Of a DNA stretch of 64,000 nt, positions 31,398 through 43,879 are shown in pieces. Position 1 is the first letter of the stretch. Each line of letters begins with the position of its first letter. The stretch is from Melieria omissa (Eukaryota > Arthropoda > Insecta > Diptera > Ulidiidae). The notes below the pieces were generated by a model. The model saw only the letters and a program-made list of their open reading frames with translations, searched no databases and was not told the origin of the DNA. The translations under genes were made by a program, and so were the position numbers. The stretch covers positions 95,855,540-95,919,539 of the forward strand of contig OZ020269.1 in NCBI GenBank assembly GCA_963971225.1, in the 5' to 3' direction.

Positions 31398-33410
31398 AGA
31401 CGTTCGTTAGCTCAACTTGGTCCATCAAAGAGGGAATCACATAGACATTCATTAGCTCAACTTGATTAAATAACAATCAAATAGCTCAACTTGATTCATC
31501 AAATTAACAACCAAATAGCTCAACAGGATCCATGAAAATGACAATCAAATCAACATTTGTTAGCTCAACTTTATGCATCAAATTAGCTATCAAACAACTT
31601 AACGTGATCCCTCAAAATAACAATCAAAAAGAGAGATTTGTTAGCTCTTAGCTTGATCCATCAAACAAATATTCATTCCCTCAACTTGATCCATCCATTT
31701 TTCAATAAAACAGACATTTCTTGGCTCAGCTTGGTCAATCAAACTAACAATTAAACAACTCAGCCTTATACATCAAACTAGCAATCAAACAGCGTAACGT
31801 GATTCCTCAAAAAACAATCCAAAAGAGAGATTCGTTTGCTCTTTAGCTTGACCCATCAAACTGACAATCAAACAAATATTCATTCGCTCAACTTGATCCA
31901 TCCATTTGACAATGAAAGATACATTTCTTGGCTCAACTTGATGAAATAAACAATCAAATAGCTCAACTTGATTCATCAAATTACCAATCAAATAGCTTAA
32001 CGTGACGCCTCAAAATAACAATCAAAGAGAGAGATTTTTTAGCTCTGTAGCTTGATCCATCAAACTGACAATCAAACAAATATTCATTCCCTCCACTTTG
32101 TCCATCCATTTGACAATAAAACATACATTTCTTGGCTCAACTTAGTCAATAAAATTAACAATTAAACAACTCAACTTTATCCATCGAATTACCAATGAAG
32201 CAAACATTTATACTGTGAATGTTAGTAGCTTTCCAGATACGTCCTGAGACCCACTGTTTGTGTTAGGTCAGATTAATTCATGAAAGTAAGATTCAAATAG
32301 ATATTTATGAGCCCAACTTGATCAAATAGCTCAATTTAATTCATTCAACAATAAAACTGGAATTTATTACCTCAACTTAATCCATTAAACTATTAATTAA
32401 ATATACATTCAGTTGCTTAACTTGTTCTATCAAATTATCATTTATACAGATATGCATAAAATTAACAATCAAACAGTTCAAACTGATCCATCAATCTAAC
32501 AATAAAATAGGCATTCATTAGCTTAACTTTATCCATCAAATCGACAATTAAACAGACATCCATTTCATTTGATTTGATTATTATTCAAATAGATATTCAT
32601 CAAATTAACAATCAAACAGTTCAAATTGATCCATCAAACTAACAGTAAAATAGACATTAATTAGCTCAACTTATCCATAAAATTAACAATTAAATAGACA
32701 TTCGTTAGCTTAACTTGATCCATCAAATTATCATTCAAACAGATATGCATCAAATTAACCATTAAACAGTTAAAATTGATTCATCAATCTGACAGTAAAA
32801 TTGACATTAATTAGCTCAACTTTATCCATAAAATTAACAATTAAATAGACATTAAATAGACATCAAATTATCATTCAAACAGATATGCATCAAATTAACC
32901 ATTAAACAGTTCAAATCGATTCATCAATCTAACAATAAAATAGACATTCGTTAGCTTAACTTGATCCATAAAACTAGCAGTAAAATAGGCATTCATTAGC
33001 TCAATTTGCTCCATCAAATTATTATTCAAACAGATATGCATCAAATTAACCATCAAACAGTTCAAATTGATTCATCAATCTGACAGTAAAATAGACATTA
33101 ATTAGCTCAACTTGATCCATCAAATTATTATTCAAACAGATATGCATCAAATTAACCATCAAACAGTTCAAATTGATCCATCAATCTAACAATAAAAAGA
33201 CATTTATTAGTTTAATTTGATCCATCAAATTATCATTTAAACAGATATGCATCAAATTAACCATCAAAAACTTCAATTTGATCCATCAATATAACAGTAA
33301 AAAGACATTTATTAGCTTAGATTGATCCATCAAATTATAATTCAAACTGATATTCATCAAATGAACCATCAAACAGTTCAACTTTATCCATCAATTTAAT
33401 AGTAGTTAGA
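31398..33410. repeat. Diverged tandem array, unit about 45-50 bp, 2.0 kb
   Basis: The unit contains ATCAAACAGACATTCATTAG, then CTCAACTTGATCCATCAAA, then TTAACA. Roughly forty diverged copies can be followed. Higher-order units are visible: the GAGAGATTTGTTAGCTC variant recurs at about 31630, 31825 and 32030, and the TTATCATTCAAACAGATATG variant recurs from 32430 to 33250. No coding frame. Confidence 0.88.
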
Positions 33411-33419
33411 TTTCTTAGC

Positions 33420-34680
33420 AAAAAGTTGCCCAGGTGAGTCTTCCTTCTTCTAGAGAAAGCAGCAAAGGACATAGAAGGTGACATTCGTTTCATTCTCTTT
33501 CTCGTTCATACAACTTCGACACAAGTCATTACAAAGCAACCCTTTTTGCTGAAAGAATAAACATTTGATTTAAATGTTTAATTAAAAAATATATATTTTA
33601 TATGATCCTTTAATTACAAATAGAACTTGAAATATGTGTGGCCTACGTCTTTAAGCCAATTCTGGTCCCAACAAAATTCATAAACCTTAATCTTTTTAAA
33701 TTATATTTCATTAATCTTGCTTTGTAAATCGGTTTATTCATTAAAAGTCCCTCAAAAGTTGTTTAGTAGTTCGTTCAAGACCCACTAAAACTCTCTTATT
33801 TGGTTTTGTAATTTTTTTTATGACACCTATCTGTAAAAATTTAGATAAATCAATGTTCAAATGCCATATTGCGAAAGTTTTTTGACGCATTACTTTAGTT
33901 ATTTTCTAATCAAATGATTTAGCTCTAAATTTTCACACGTCTGCTAGTCAACACCCACCTGACAATGATGCCACATATTTACTAATAAAATTTGAACTCA
34001 ACAAATCTGTGTCACTAACGTCACTACACACACATCACTTATGATTTCCAGTTGAATGATTTAAAAATAACGTTGATATAATAAAAAATAACAAAAAATT
34101 CTCCACGTACACCACATTTAAATTGTTTTTAAACTACAATTGTAATATTAATTTGTATTTATTCAAATTTCATATGCAAAGCTATGCTCAATTAACTGAG
34201 CAAATATTGCAAACCCCAATTCTGGCATCAATTAAAATCGGTTTATTTTAGTAGTGGGATTTTTCCCTCAAATATTATTTATGCTCCCGATTGGTCATCG
34301 CTTTGGCCATTAAAAACAATCAAATGGTACTTTTTTCGTACTATTGATAACGTCATATCGTGGTGTCAACAATTATTGTTTGACCTTTTGCTGATTAGCA
34401 ATTCAAATGTGTCCATTCGGCGTGTGTGCGTTCGGTGTTTGTGTTCGCGGCGTTGATTCGCAGTCGCCTCCGAGTGGGTTCACGGTGTGTGGGCAGTACG
34501 TGGCGCTCGTGTTCCCGCACAACGTGTCCGCCCGTTTGCCTTGTGGCTTCCACAGTCACAGTAGCTTAAATGCTGATCTATGGATTCGCATCTTCGCAGC
34601 GCACACACTCGGTTGATTTGCATAAATGCTGTCGCGTTGTGTCGTGCGCTGCTGGCAAAATATTTCGAGTATTTGCTTTG
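33420..34680. other. Intron sequence with a GC-richer patch
   Basis: No gene. 34400-34620 is GC-richer (GTGTGCGTTCGGTGTTTGTG and neighbours) with a 69-codon open frame that lacks any known domain. It was not accepted as a gene. Confidence 0.45.
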
Positions 34681-34682
34681 AA

Positions 34683-34770
34683 TTATTTGCCTGTGTATAT
34701 ATGTGTATGTATGTATATATATATGTATATATATGTATGCATGTATGCTTGTTTGTTTGTTTGTTTGCTA
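34683..34770 (+). repeat. TATG/TGTT microsatellite
   Basis: TGTATATATGTGTATGTATG followed by TATATATATGTATATATATG and then TTGTTTGTTTGTTTG. Confidence 0.9.
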
Positions 34771-34809
34771 TTGTTATGGCCGCGATGACCATAGTTTTGC
34801 AATCAATAG

Positions 34810-36880
34810 GGGAGAAATAAACGAAATAATAAATAGTACCAAAATAAAATTTAAAAATAAAACAAAAACATTAAATACAAAATTAACATAAAATTTTTAC
34901 ATAAAAAATGTACAAAATAAAAAAATTATAATATAAAAAATTTTACGAAATAACACAAAATTCAACTAAATATAAGCAATAAATTTAACAAATTGCTTGC
35001 TAATACAAAAAATACGTTAATAAAATTTGCTAAATAAATAACAAATTAACATAAAAATCTAAAAACTTTTAAATTATAAGTTAGTAATAAAACAAATATA
35101 TATAAAAACAATTAAATAAAAAATTTTGCGAAATAAGAAACAATTCAATTAAATAAAAAATAAATAAACAAAAACAAAATATTTTAATTTAATTAATGAA
35201 TAATTCAATTAATTAAAATAATATAAAAACGACCAAATAAAAACTTTCTTGAAATAAAAAAAAAATTTATTAAAACAAAAAATACAAAAAAGAAAAGTGA
35301 TGCAACAAAAAAAATAAAACATTAGTTCGAAATAATAAAATAATAAAAAAAAATTAAAACTTTCTTGAAATAAAAAACAATTAATGAAATAAAAAATGAA
35401 AAAAACAAAGTGATTCAACAAAAAAAATAAAACATTAGTTCAAAATAATACAATAATAAAAAAAATTAAAATAACATAAAAACAATGAAATAAAAACTTA
35501 CTTGAAAAAAAAATTATGAAATAAAAAATTAAAAAAAACAACAAAGTGAAAATGTTGAATATTTTTTGACTCCTTGATTAAAATTTCTAATTTTAGATTT
35601 GAAATTTGAAAATTGAATGATCGGAGAACCAGATCGAAGAAACAGATCGGTACGAATTCGGATTGTACTTAAAAAACAAATAAAAAAATAAATTAAAAAT
35701 TATCAAATAAATTTCAAAACATAAAAACAATAATAAAAACAAAAACTTAGAAATAAGCACAACATAAACATAAAAACAAAAAACTAAAATTAATTAATTA
35801 ATTAAAAATAAAAAAAAAGAAATTCAATTAAATAACAAAATATTTACTAAACACATTTTTTTTTTCAATTACAAAATTATACACAAAATTAACATAATAG
35901 TGTAAAACAATAAATTAAAAAAAATAACAAAAACTAAAATAGAACTTGACAATATTAAAATAATATTGAAACTATAAAATAAACAGTTATAAAAAACAAC
36001 ATAAACATTTATAAAAATTATTAAAAAAAAAAGTAACCAAAATTAAAAACTAAAATTATAAATTAAATAAAAAATTAACTTCAAAATTCTAAATATTAAA
36101 AAACAAAAAATATTACAAATAGATAAACAAAAAAATAAATTTGAAAAGAATAAAATAATATTGAAACTATAAAATAAACAATTATAAAAAGCAACATAAA
36201 CATTTATAAAAATTATTTAAAAAAAAACAAAACAGGTAAACAAAATAAAAAAAATTAAATAAAAAATTAACATAAAAATTTAAGACATTATAACCAAAAA
36301 AATATTAAAATAGAATTTGACAATATTAAAATAATATTGAAACTATAAAATAAACAATTATAAAAAAAACATAAACATTTATAAAAATTATAAAAAAGGC
36401 AAAAAAAATTTAAAAAAATTAAACATCAAATAAAAAATAACATACAAATGTAAAACATTAAAAACCAAAAATTATCAAAATAGAATTTGAAAATAATAAA
36501 ATTATATTGAAACAATAAAATACAATGTTTTACGAAATAAAAAACAATTTAATTTAATAACAAAAAACAGTTCCTTTTCTGTTTTTTGTTGATAAAAAAT
36601 TCAAAAAAAATTCAAATAGTAAAAAAAAAAAAATAATAAACAGAAGCTAAAATAATAAAATAAATTTAAAAACAATAAAATAAATACAAAAACAATAAAA
36701 TAAAAAATTGCATTCAATAAAACCAATTCATAAAAAATACTTCCTTAAAAAAAATAAAATTGTAAATAAACAAGAATGAAATAGATGAAAAATATATAGA
36801 AAAATTTGCAAACAAAGTTAGAAGCAAAAATGTATAAAATAGAAAAGAACATCATACAAAAATTATTATAAAAAAACTAA
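34810..36880. repeat. A-rich low-complexity block, 2.05 kb, with internal 170-200 bp units
   Basis: The plus strand is dominated by A with scattered T and very little G or C, in words such as AAATAAAAAATTAAAAT. A longer unit, AATATTAAAATAATATTGAA, ACTATAAAATAAACAATTAT, AAAAACAACATAAACATTTA, recurs near 35950, 36150, 36330 and 36490. Another unit (AAACTTTCTTGAAATAAAAA) recurs at 35245, 35360 and 35490. Confidence 0.88.
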
Positions 36881-36889
36881 ATTAAGGTT

Positions 36890-38295
36890 TAACATTGTTC
36901 AAAAATCAGATATGGGCCTCATAGTTGACAAAGGTCCGAAAGTTCTTCCTCCAAAACCTTCTCTTCTGTGTTTGCTTGGTGCTCGCTATCTCAAATCGGG
37001 CACCCAATTCGCAATAACATATGAGGCTCGTTCTGAAACCCTGAACATCTTTACATCTTTACATCCTTCCTGAATTAATTCTCAAATTCGGTGAGCCAAT
37101 TTATTTGTGGAAATATTCCCTGATAATATTTAATACTTAAATTGTCCATTTGTTGAGATATTTTCTGATGTTCCTAAATCACTATATACCAAAAGATGAT
37201 CTCTAAAGTATTCATCACCTTTTACACGCCAGTCAGCCGATTCACATATCTTTAATCCAAACTGAGATTCTTGTTCTCTAGCGGCTGTTTTTAATTTAAT
37301 TTTCATGTATTACATTTATTATTATTAAATTTCATTTATTAAATATTTGAATAAAATGTTCTGTAAAATTTATAACCATAATTTCAAATCGTTGGGAAAC
37401 CTTAAAAAAAAGTAAACTTCTTTTGCATTGTAGGGTCACCGTAGTTGTGGCTGATTTCACGCGTGATTTGCACATTTATTTAAAAAGCCTATTAAATGCA
37501 AAACAGTCTTCGCAAATAGTCTTTAACCAACATACACCCCTGCAAGACAGGACTGATGGAAACTCCAACACATCCACAAAAATTCTCGCTGAAACTAACA
37601 CATTTACATATTCCCTTTGAATTAAAAAAAAAATCCGATTAAAAAAAAAATTTCTTCTGCTATTAATCCAATGATAATAAAAGAGATAGTTCGGCTACAT
37701 TTCTTACAAACGTGAAGTTATGTATGAGAGAACGAGATAGCTAATGTATACATTGGCTCGTGAATTTGACAGGTGCTCGTGCACGTGGCGCACAAAACTC
37801 GTGAAGTTTGGTGAAATTTGTGAGCTGCGGACGGACGCTGAAAACTAAAAAGAGGAAAAAAGGAAGGAAAAAGGCGAAAAAAGGAAAAAGAAAAGCAAAA
37901 TAAAGATAAGTATTTGTGTATAGTGAATAAAGTTAATAAAATGAAAAAAAAGAACATTGCAAAATTGCTTGAGCAGACAGAAAAGGATTTACGAATCCAA
38001 TGTCTAGAAATTTCAGGAATCCGCTCAAGCAATGGAATGTGCGGAAAAATTATCTTAAAAATTCTTAACTAAATGTTAACCCCTTTCTTTACTCCTATTT
38101 CAGACCACGTACTTACAAAAAATCAAAGGTTCAACTGGAGATGAAGATATTAGCATCGAAGCATCAGCATCAGTTTCATACTACTATGGTTTAAAGTAAT
38201 TAATTTTTAAATTAACAATTTTAATTTATTTAAAAAATTGATGAATTATTGTTATATAATAAAAATAAACAATTAAACAGCCAACAAATGAATTT
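36890..38295. other. Intron sequence, nothing recognised
   Basis: The patch 37730-37870 is GC-richer, and AGGAAAAAAGG-type purine runs lie at 37850-37900. No gene or element was supported. Confidence 0.45.
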
Positions 38296-38299
38296 TAAT

Positions 38300-38667
38300 C
38301 AGTGCTGATAGGTTTATACACCAGCCCTGATATCAGAAATCAATGAAGTTTCTATCAGGGCTGATTAATCATCTGATTAATCAGGACTGACAGAAACTCT
38401 GTTGAAAGCTGATGTGAGTAAGCGAGACAGCTTGAAATTCACAAGGAATTCAACCCAAAATGACAGAAGGTGCGAGCGAACAGCTGCCCATTGAATCTTT
38501 TGCCATAGTAGGTGCGAGCTAGACAGCTGTATATCTGTGCTAGATACCAAAACTCCTGTGTTGAAAGGTGATGCAAGATCACACGTATACGTGAGATTCT
38601 ATCAGAATTTTCACACGGCGCTTGAGAAACTGATGGGAATTCTGGTGGAAATTTCTATCAGCACTAT
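38300..38667. mobile_element. Candidate miniature inverted-repeat element, about 368 bp
   Basis: The left end is CAGTGCTGATAGGTTTATAC followed by ACCAG; the reverse complement of the right end is AGTGCTGATAGAAATTTCCA followed by CCAG. The first 11 bp match perfectly and CACCAG matches further in. Internal palindromic CTGATTAATCA / CTATCAGGGCTG words support a fold-back element. No target duplication could be defined. Confidence 0.5.
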
Positions 38668-38738
38668 AGGTTAAATGATTAATCATTTTACACACTGTGT
38701 TCTTGCAGGGACACTTGTGTACCTGCATATGTATGTAT

Positions 38739-39896
38739 TAGGCATCGCAATCCCGGGATCCCGGGATCCCGGGATCCCGGACATTTTCCAGTCCCGAAAA
38801 TCCCGGGATTCAAATCCTTTAATCCCGGGATTTTCGGGATTGCAAAAGATGCTTCAAAGTTCAAATGAAATAAATTTAAAAACACAAAAACCCAATTGCT
38901 TTTCTTAGGGAGGTGGGAGGGGATAGAGGGCGTCTTTTGGAAAAGGCTTATAATTATTTACTATGCATTCAACCAACAAGTGTTGAATCTTAAAGATGTT
39001 TCTCTTCAGCAGGGTTTATTTGCAATAAATTTCGCACTAGATTAGAGGACAAAACACTTAATGCCTTAGTATTTTTAAGATCTCAGTTTTTAGTTAATCA
39101 AAACGCTTAACTTTTTTATCGAAATAATCGAAGTAAAACTAAAAGCACAAACAAATTAACTATTTTATTTTTTTTATCAAATATGCATATACATATATGC
39201 ACTTTATGATACATCGGTTGCAAAATAATAAGTTATGTTTAAGTGTCATTTTTGGATAAAACAAAATGCTATGAAACTGAAGTTAAATGACAAATGAAAA
39301 ACTTTTAAGTTAACTCTTCAATTCCCAGTGTCACCTGCAGGTGACAGATGCTTAATATTGGTTTTCCTACCACATAGGTTTTTATTTTTAAATTCGAACA
39401 CTTGTATAGAAAAGTCAATTAGTAGTACTTGTTTATTTAATTTTCCTAGCAACACTAGCGATACGTCATTTGTAAAATTTATTCATTTGCTTCACGCGTA
39501 ATTAAAGCAGTGCGAGTTTGTGTGGTTTCTTTCAATATAAAAATGAGGGTAGTGTAAACATTTTTTATGTATTTTTTTGTCTTATTCAAACGTATCTAAG
39601 CTATTTTATTTAAAAAGAAAATTTTCTTTTTCACTATTTTGGACATGGGAATTGAAGGGTTAAACAAAATGTGCTTAAATTCAAGATAAAAAATCTTGAA
39701 ACTACCCAAATGTGATTAAAATGTGTCCATTTTTATGATAAATATATTATAAACAAGTATTTATGCAATTCGGGAAAATTGTTTTATTAAAAAATTTGTT
39801 ATATGAATCCCGGGATTAAATCCCGGGATCCCAGGATTTGATTTTTCAATCCCGAAAATCCCGGGATCGCAAAATGGCAAAAAATTGCGATCCCTA
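38739..39896. mobile_element. Non-autonomous hAT-like element with CCCGGGAT subterminal repeats
   Basis: The left end is TAGGCATCGCAAT and the reverse complement of the right is TAGGGATCGCAAT, a 12 of 13 match. The flanks are GTATGTAT at 38731-38738 and 39897-39904, an 8-bp duplication, although the surrounding GTAT simple sequence weakens that evidence. Both ends carry several CCCGGGAT / ATCCCGGG words (38751-38830 and 39808-39870), as expected of subterminal transposase-binding repeats. There is no coding capacity. Another element (39314-39659) is nested inside it. Confidence 0.75.
39314..39659. mobile_element. piggyBac-like miniature element, 346 bp, nested in the hAT-like element
   Basis: TTAA at 39310-39313, then CTCTTCAATTCCCA. 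The right end TGGGAATTGAAGGG is followed by TTAA at 39660-39663. The inverted repeat matches at 13 of 14 positions. The palindrome GTGTCACCTGCAGGTGACA lies just inside the left end. Confidence 0.7.
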
Positions 39897-40624
39897 GTAT
39901 GTATATAAGTATAATATGAGTAAACATGTATGTATATAGGAAATATTATGGAGTGTAGTGCTTGAACAAGAACAGATGTGCTTGTTATACAAAAATCACG
40001 GCTCGCATGTAAACAAAAAAGTGATTTATAACAAACGAGTACATGAAGTACAGACATCCATCTTATTTTCTTGACTCTTTGAATCTGCAAAATTCTGAAT
40101 CATCGAATATCAGATTTTATGAGTTAAAAATATTTAGTTTTCACATACTAATGGACCACTGTTGCCTCGGTCCACAAATCAGAGCGCATTGGGCTCGAAG
40201 CACAACACAATCAATTTTAAATAAAGATATTCTTATAGGAGACAATTGCAGAACTATTCTTAATTTGTATATAAAATATGTTATGTTAGTTTAACAAGTC
40301 CACTTTCTTCGTATATTAGTTGAAAAGATTTCTAAATAGTTGATGGCGACAGTCATAATTTTAGATGTAGCCACTTAAATTTGAAGTCTGTGTGGCTTTT
40401 AAATTCTTACCTGATCTGAGTTCAAACCGACAGGATGATTTCTATCTGTTATAAGATGAAATATTTAAGTACGAAAGATTCAGCGATTCAAACTTACGTT
40501 CAAATCTAGTCTTCAATAACATCAAAGACAGACATCCTTTCCAGAGACTATAACTAGTAAAACTTTTCGAGTATATTACAGAAAATTTAAGCTCCTCAAA
40601 TTCATATTTTGCATCAACTGAAGT

Positions 40625-41480
40625 TTGAATGTCTGTCGTCTCGTCTTAACGATTCATTCCTCCGTTCTTATCTCGAATCAGAGCGTATTGGGTTCGAATC
40701 CCAACTTAACCCCAAAGAACAATTTTCGAGAAAATGAACGCATACCTCGTTTTAAGTTTTCTAATAAACCTTTTTCGACTATGTTAAAGAAAATTTAAGC
40801 TTTTGAATTTCATATTTTGCTTCAGCTGAAGTTTGAAGGATCTTAATGACAGTCGCCTCCTCTTAGTGATTCATTCGTCCATTGTTATCTCGAATCAGAG
40901 CGTACTGGGTTCGAATTCCAACATAAACCCAAAGAACAATCTACGAGAAGATGAACGCATACCTCGTTTTAAGTTTTCTAATAAACTACTTTCGTATGTT
41001 AAAGAAAATGTAAGCTCTTGAAATTCATATTTTGCATCAGCTGAAGTTTGAATAATGACAATCGCCTCGTCTCAATAGTTCATTCATACGTTCTACACTC
41101 AAATCAGGGCGTATTGGGTTCGAATCCCAACCTAATCAACTAATAAACCTTTTTCGAGTATATAGCAAAAAATTTAAGCTCCTCAAGGTCATATTCAGTT
41201 GAAGTGCGAATCTTCTTATTGACAGTCGCCTCTTCTCAATGGTTCATTGGGGCGTTCTTATGTCGAATCAGAGCTCATTTTGAGTTTTCTAATATACCCT
41301 TTTCGAGTATATTACAAAAAATTTAAGCTCCCCAAGTTCATATTTTACATTAGCTGAAGTTTGAATGATCTTAATGACATTCGAATCAGAGAGAGAATCA
41401 CCAAACTCAAAGCATATTGGGTTCGAATCCCAACTTAATCAATCAATTAAGAATAACCTTTCAGAAGATAAAAGCATATT
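40625..41480. repeat. Tandem array of units carrying a tRNA T-arm-like hairpin
   Basis: Units of about 212 bp (shorter later) contain ATCTCGAATCAGAGCGTATT, then GGGTTCGAATCCCAAC, then GAACGCATACCTCGTTTTAA, TTTTCTAATAAACC, and TTCATATTTTGCATCAGCTG, then AAGTTTGAA. TTGGG-TTCGAAT-CCCAA is a perfect T-stem/loop and B box, present near 40695, 40910, 41120 and 41425. A damaged unit sits at about 41275, and outlying partial units at 40170 and 41590. No full cloverleaf is visible. Confidence 0.7.
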
Positions 41481-41484
41481 TAAT

Positions 41485-42710
41485 TTTAAATTTTTTTTAT
41501 CATCTGTTTTCTAAGTTCATCCAGTTAATGTTCTGTGTATTAGCCAAAAAGGATTCAAAGTTATTGATAGCGGCCCCCACGTCTCACTGATTCAAATGTA
41601 CCTAACACCAAATAAAGACATCCTTTTTGAAGGCAATTTTGCACCTCTCTTCAACAATCAATCGTAAAACTCTGAGTGTAAAATATTTGCTTATGCACAG
41701 CGCCCAATCCCAAAGTTTTATTTTCTTTTAATTAATTTTTGCATAGCCTCGATTTATCAATGATTTCTAATTGGTCTCTATTGGTCTCTATTGCATTAAA
41801 GCCTGTAGACTAAATATTTCATTAAAACCAATGCAAAAATACTTCAAACAACCAATATTTGTTTTGGCCAAATTAGAAAACATAAAAAATTAGAAATTTA
41901 AAAAAAATATACGCCAAACTCATTGAAATCCATTTAAGCCACGAAAATTTCGTTTTCTTTTCTAATTAATGCTTCTAGGCAAACTTTGCGGCTGTGTAGT
42001 CGAACATGCGGTAATCAGCCAGAAAACTGTGGAATTTTTTTTTGCACCATGCAGTTTCGTTTTCTTTTTGAGACCAAATGAAAAGCGGAGCATTTTAGCG
42101 AATGAAAAAATCAACGAGCTTACTTCAGCAAGCAAAGTCTACCTCCTCCTGCTCTGCTCAATACAAACTTTTTGCATTTGCTTTCGCTCTCTTTTGATGT
42201 TTACTTTCGCTGGCTTTTCTTTATTTGCTTTGGCTCGTGTTGACTCTATAGACGAACCAAGCAAAAAAAAGGGTAAGAACGGCGCATTTAATTAAAATTC
42301 AAGTCAACCCAAATGCACTGAAGGGTAATGCTCGAATTTGGGCTCGACGAGGTCTCGTGTTTCAAGAGCAAACAGCACCACATGCATACATACATATTTG
42401 TATGTAAATGTGTATGTAACAGCTTATGTGCTGAGATTTAATTTGCATGTAAGCTGCAGACCAACAAAACTGGCCAGAATTACGGTAGCAAAACTAGCAT
42501 TTTTACCCAGTTGACATGCTGAAATATTTGTGAAAACTGTATCTGGGAAGAAATTTGTGGAAATATTTATTGGGACTAAAAATGTTCCAAGCTCTGCTAT
42601 CGGTGACCAGTTGACACAACAAATCAATGTGCTTGTAATTTGTCATGAATGAACTAAAGCTTGGGTCAACATGTGGGTCATTCATAAGCCAGATTGTCAT
42701 TGATTTGAAC
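41485..42710. other. Intron sequence, nothing recognised
   Basis: A 108-codon plus frame at 41969-42295 has no recognisable domain and no supporting context. CATACATACATATTTGTATG near 42384 is simple sequence. Confidence 0.45.
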
Positions 42711-42717
42711 CCTTTAA

Positions 42718-43871
42718 CCCATTTCGTACCAATATTTGAAACAATTTTTTTTGGGAGTGAAATAAGACGCGAAAAATGAGTTGGAGCAAGATCAATGATG
42801 GCATTTGTCCATAATCGCAGATTAAAATGTTATTTTTTAACACTTGTGTTAAAAAATAATCTGTGATCATGTGAACAGATCGAAACATATTTTATTTTAA
42901 AGCAAAATTACTAACTTTCTCTTTCCAATCATTGTGTTTGGATTTTTCTTAAGTCTTGTAAGTCTTGTTTAATCTCTTTAAAATAAATGCAAGAAAAAAT
43001 TTGATATGTGTGGTTGTTTTTCAATGCCCGCCCGGCTTTGATAGAGTAGGTGTGGCATGGTAAAAAATATTTTATTAGAAAGCCAATAGATCTTAGAATA
43101 AATACAAAAAACATAAACTTCAGATTACACAGGTTTATCGTAGTAAAAAAACTGCAAACAATACTAATTTCTATGATATGATTTGTTAATAAATCAAATG
43201 TACGAAATGGGTTAACAGATTTTAAAGAATTCCAAAATTTGTGTGGAATATTTCCAATCATTCTATGTTAGCTTTGTACAAATGTGGTCATTATTTGTAT
43301 TTTTAAAGAATTTAAGAAAAAATCTATTATGAGGTTTTTCTCAAAGCCTTAGGTAGGCTTTTTAATAGAGTAGGCGTGGCATGACAACAAATATTTTAGT
43401 TGAAAGCCAATAGCTCTAAGTTTAATATAAAAAACATAAAGTAAAGATTACTCTAGTTGATCCTAAAAAAGTGCAAATATTACTAATTTCAATGATTCAT
43501 TACAGACCCAAAGGTACAAAATGGGTTCAAGAGATTTAAAAGAATTTCATTATAATGCAACATTTTTGTCGGATTTTTCCAATCATTCTTTGTTGGTTTT
43601 TTTACAAATCTGGTTATTTTTGTATTTTTAAAGAATTTAAGAAAAAAGGGTATAAATGAGATTGTTTTCAATGGTTTTGAAGGTTTTTTTCAAAGCCCAC
43701 ACAGCTTAAATAGGGAAGGCGTGGTATGGCAAAAAATATTTTATTAGAAAGACAATAGATCTAAGAATAATATAAAAAACATAAACTTCAGGTTACACAG
43801 GTTTAGAAAACAAAAGCTGCAAAAATTAAAAATTTTTCTGATTTGTTAATAAATGAAAGGTACGAAATGGG
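42718..43871. mobile_element. TTAA-flanked piggyBac-like element with internally repeated end
   Basis: TTAA at 42714-42717, then CCCATTTCGTACC. GTACGAAATGGG plus TTAA recurs at 43200-43215 and again at 43860-43875. The inverted match is 12 bp. Between them, a unit of about 330 bp (GTGGCATGGTAAAAAATATT, TTATTAGAAAGCCAATAGAT, AACATAAACTTCAGATTACA) occurs three times (about 42930, 43340 and 43720), each copy ending with the right terminus or a damaged version of it. A shorter reading, 42718-43211 alone, is also possible. It is non-coding. Confidence 0.62.
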
Positions 43872-43879
43872 TTAAGTGA

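Noticed and set aside
41969..42295. 108-codon plus frame
   Set aside because: Hydrophobic, Phe-rich composition from T-rich sequence; no family resemblance.
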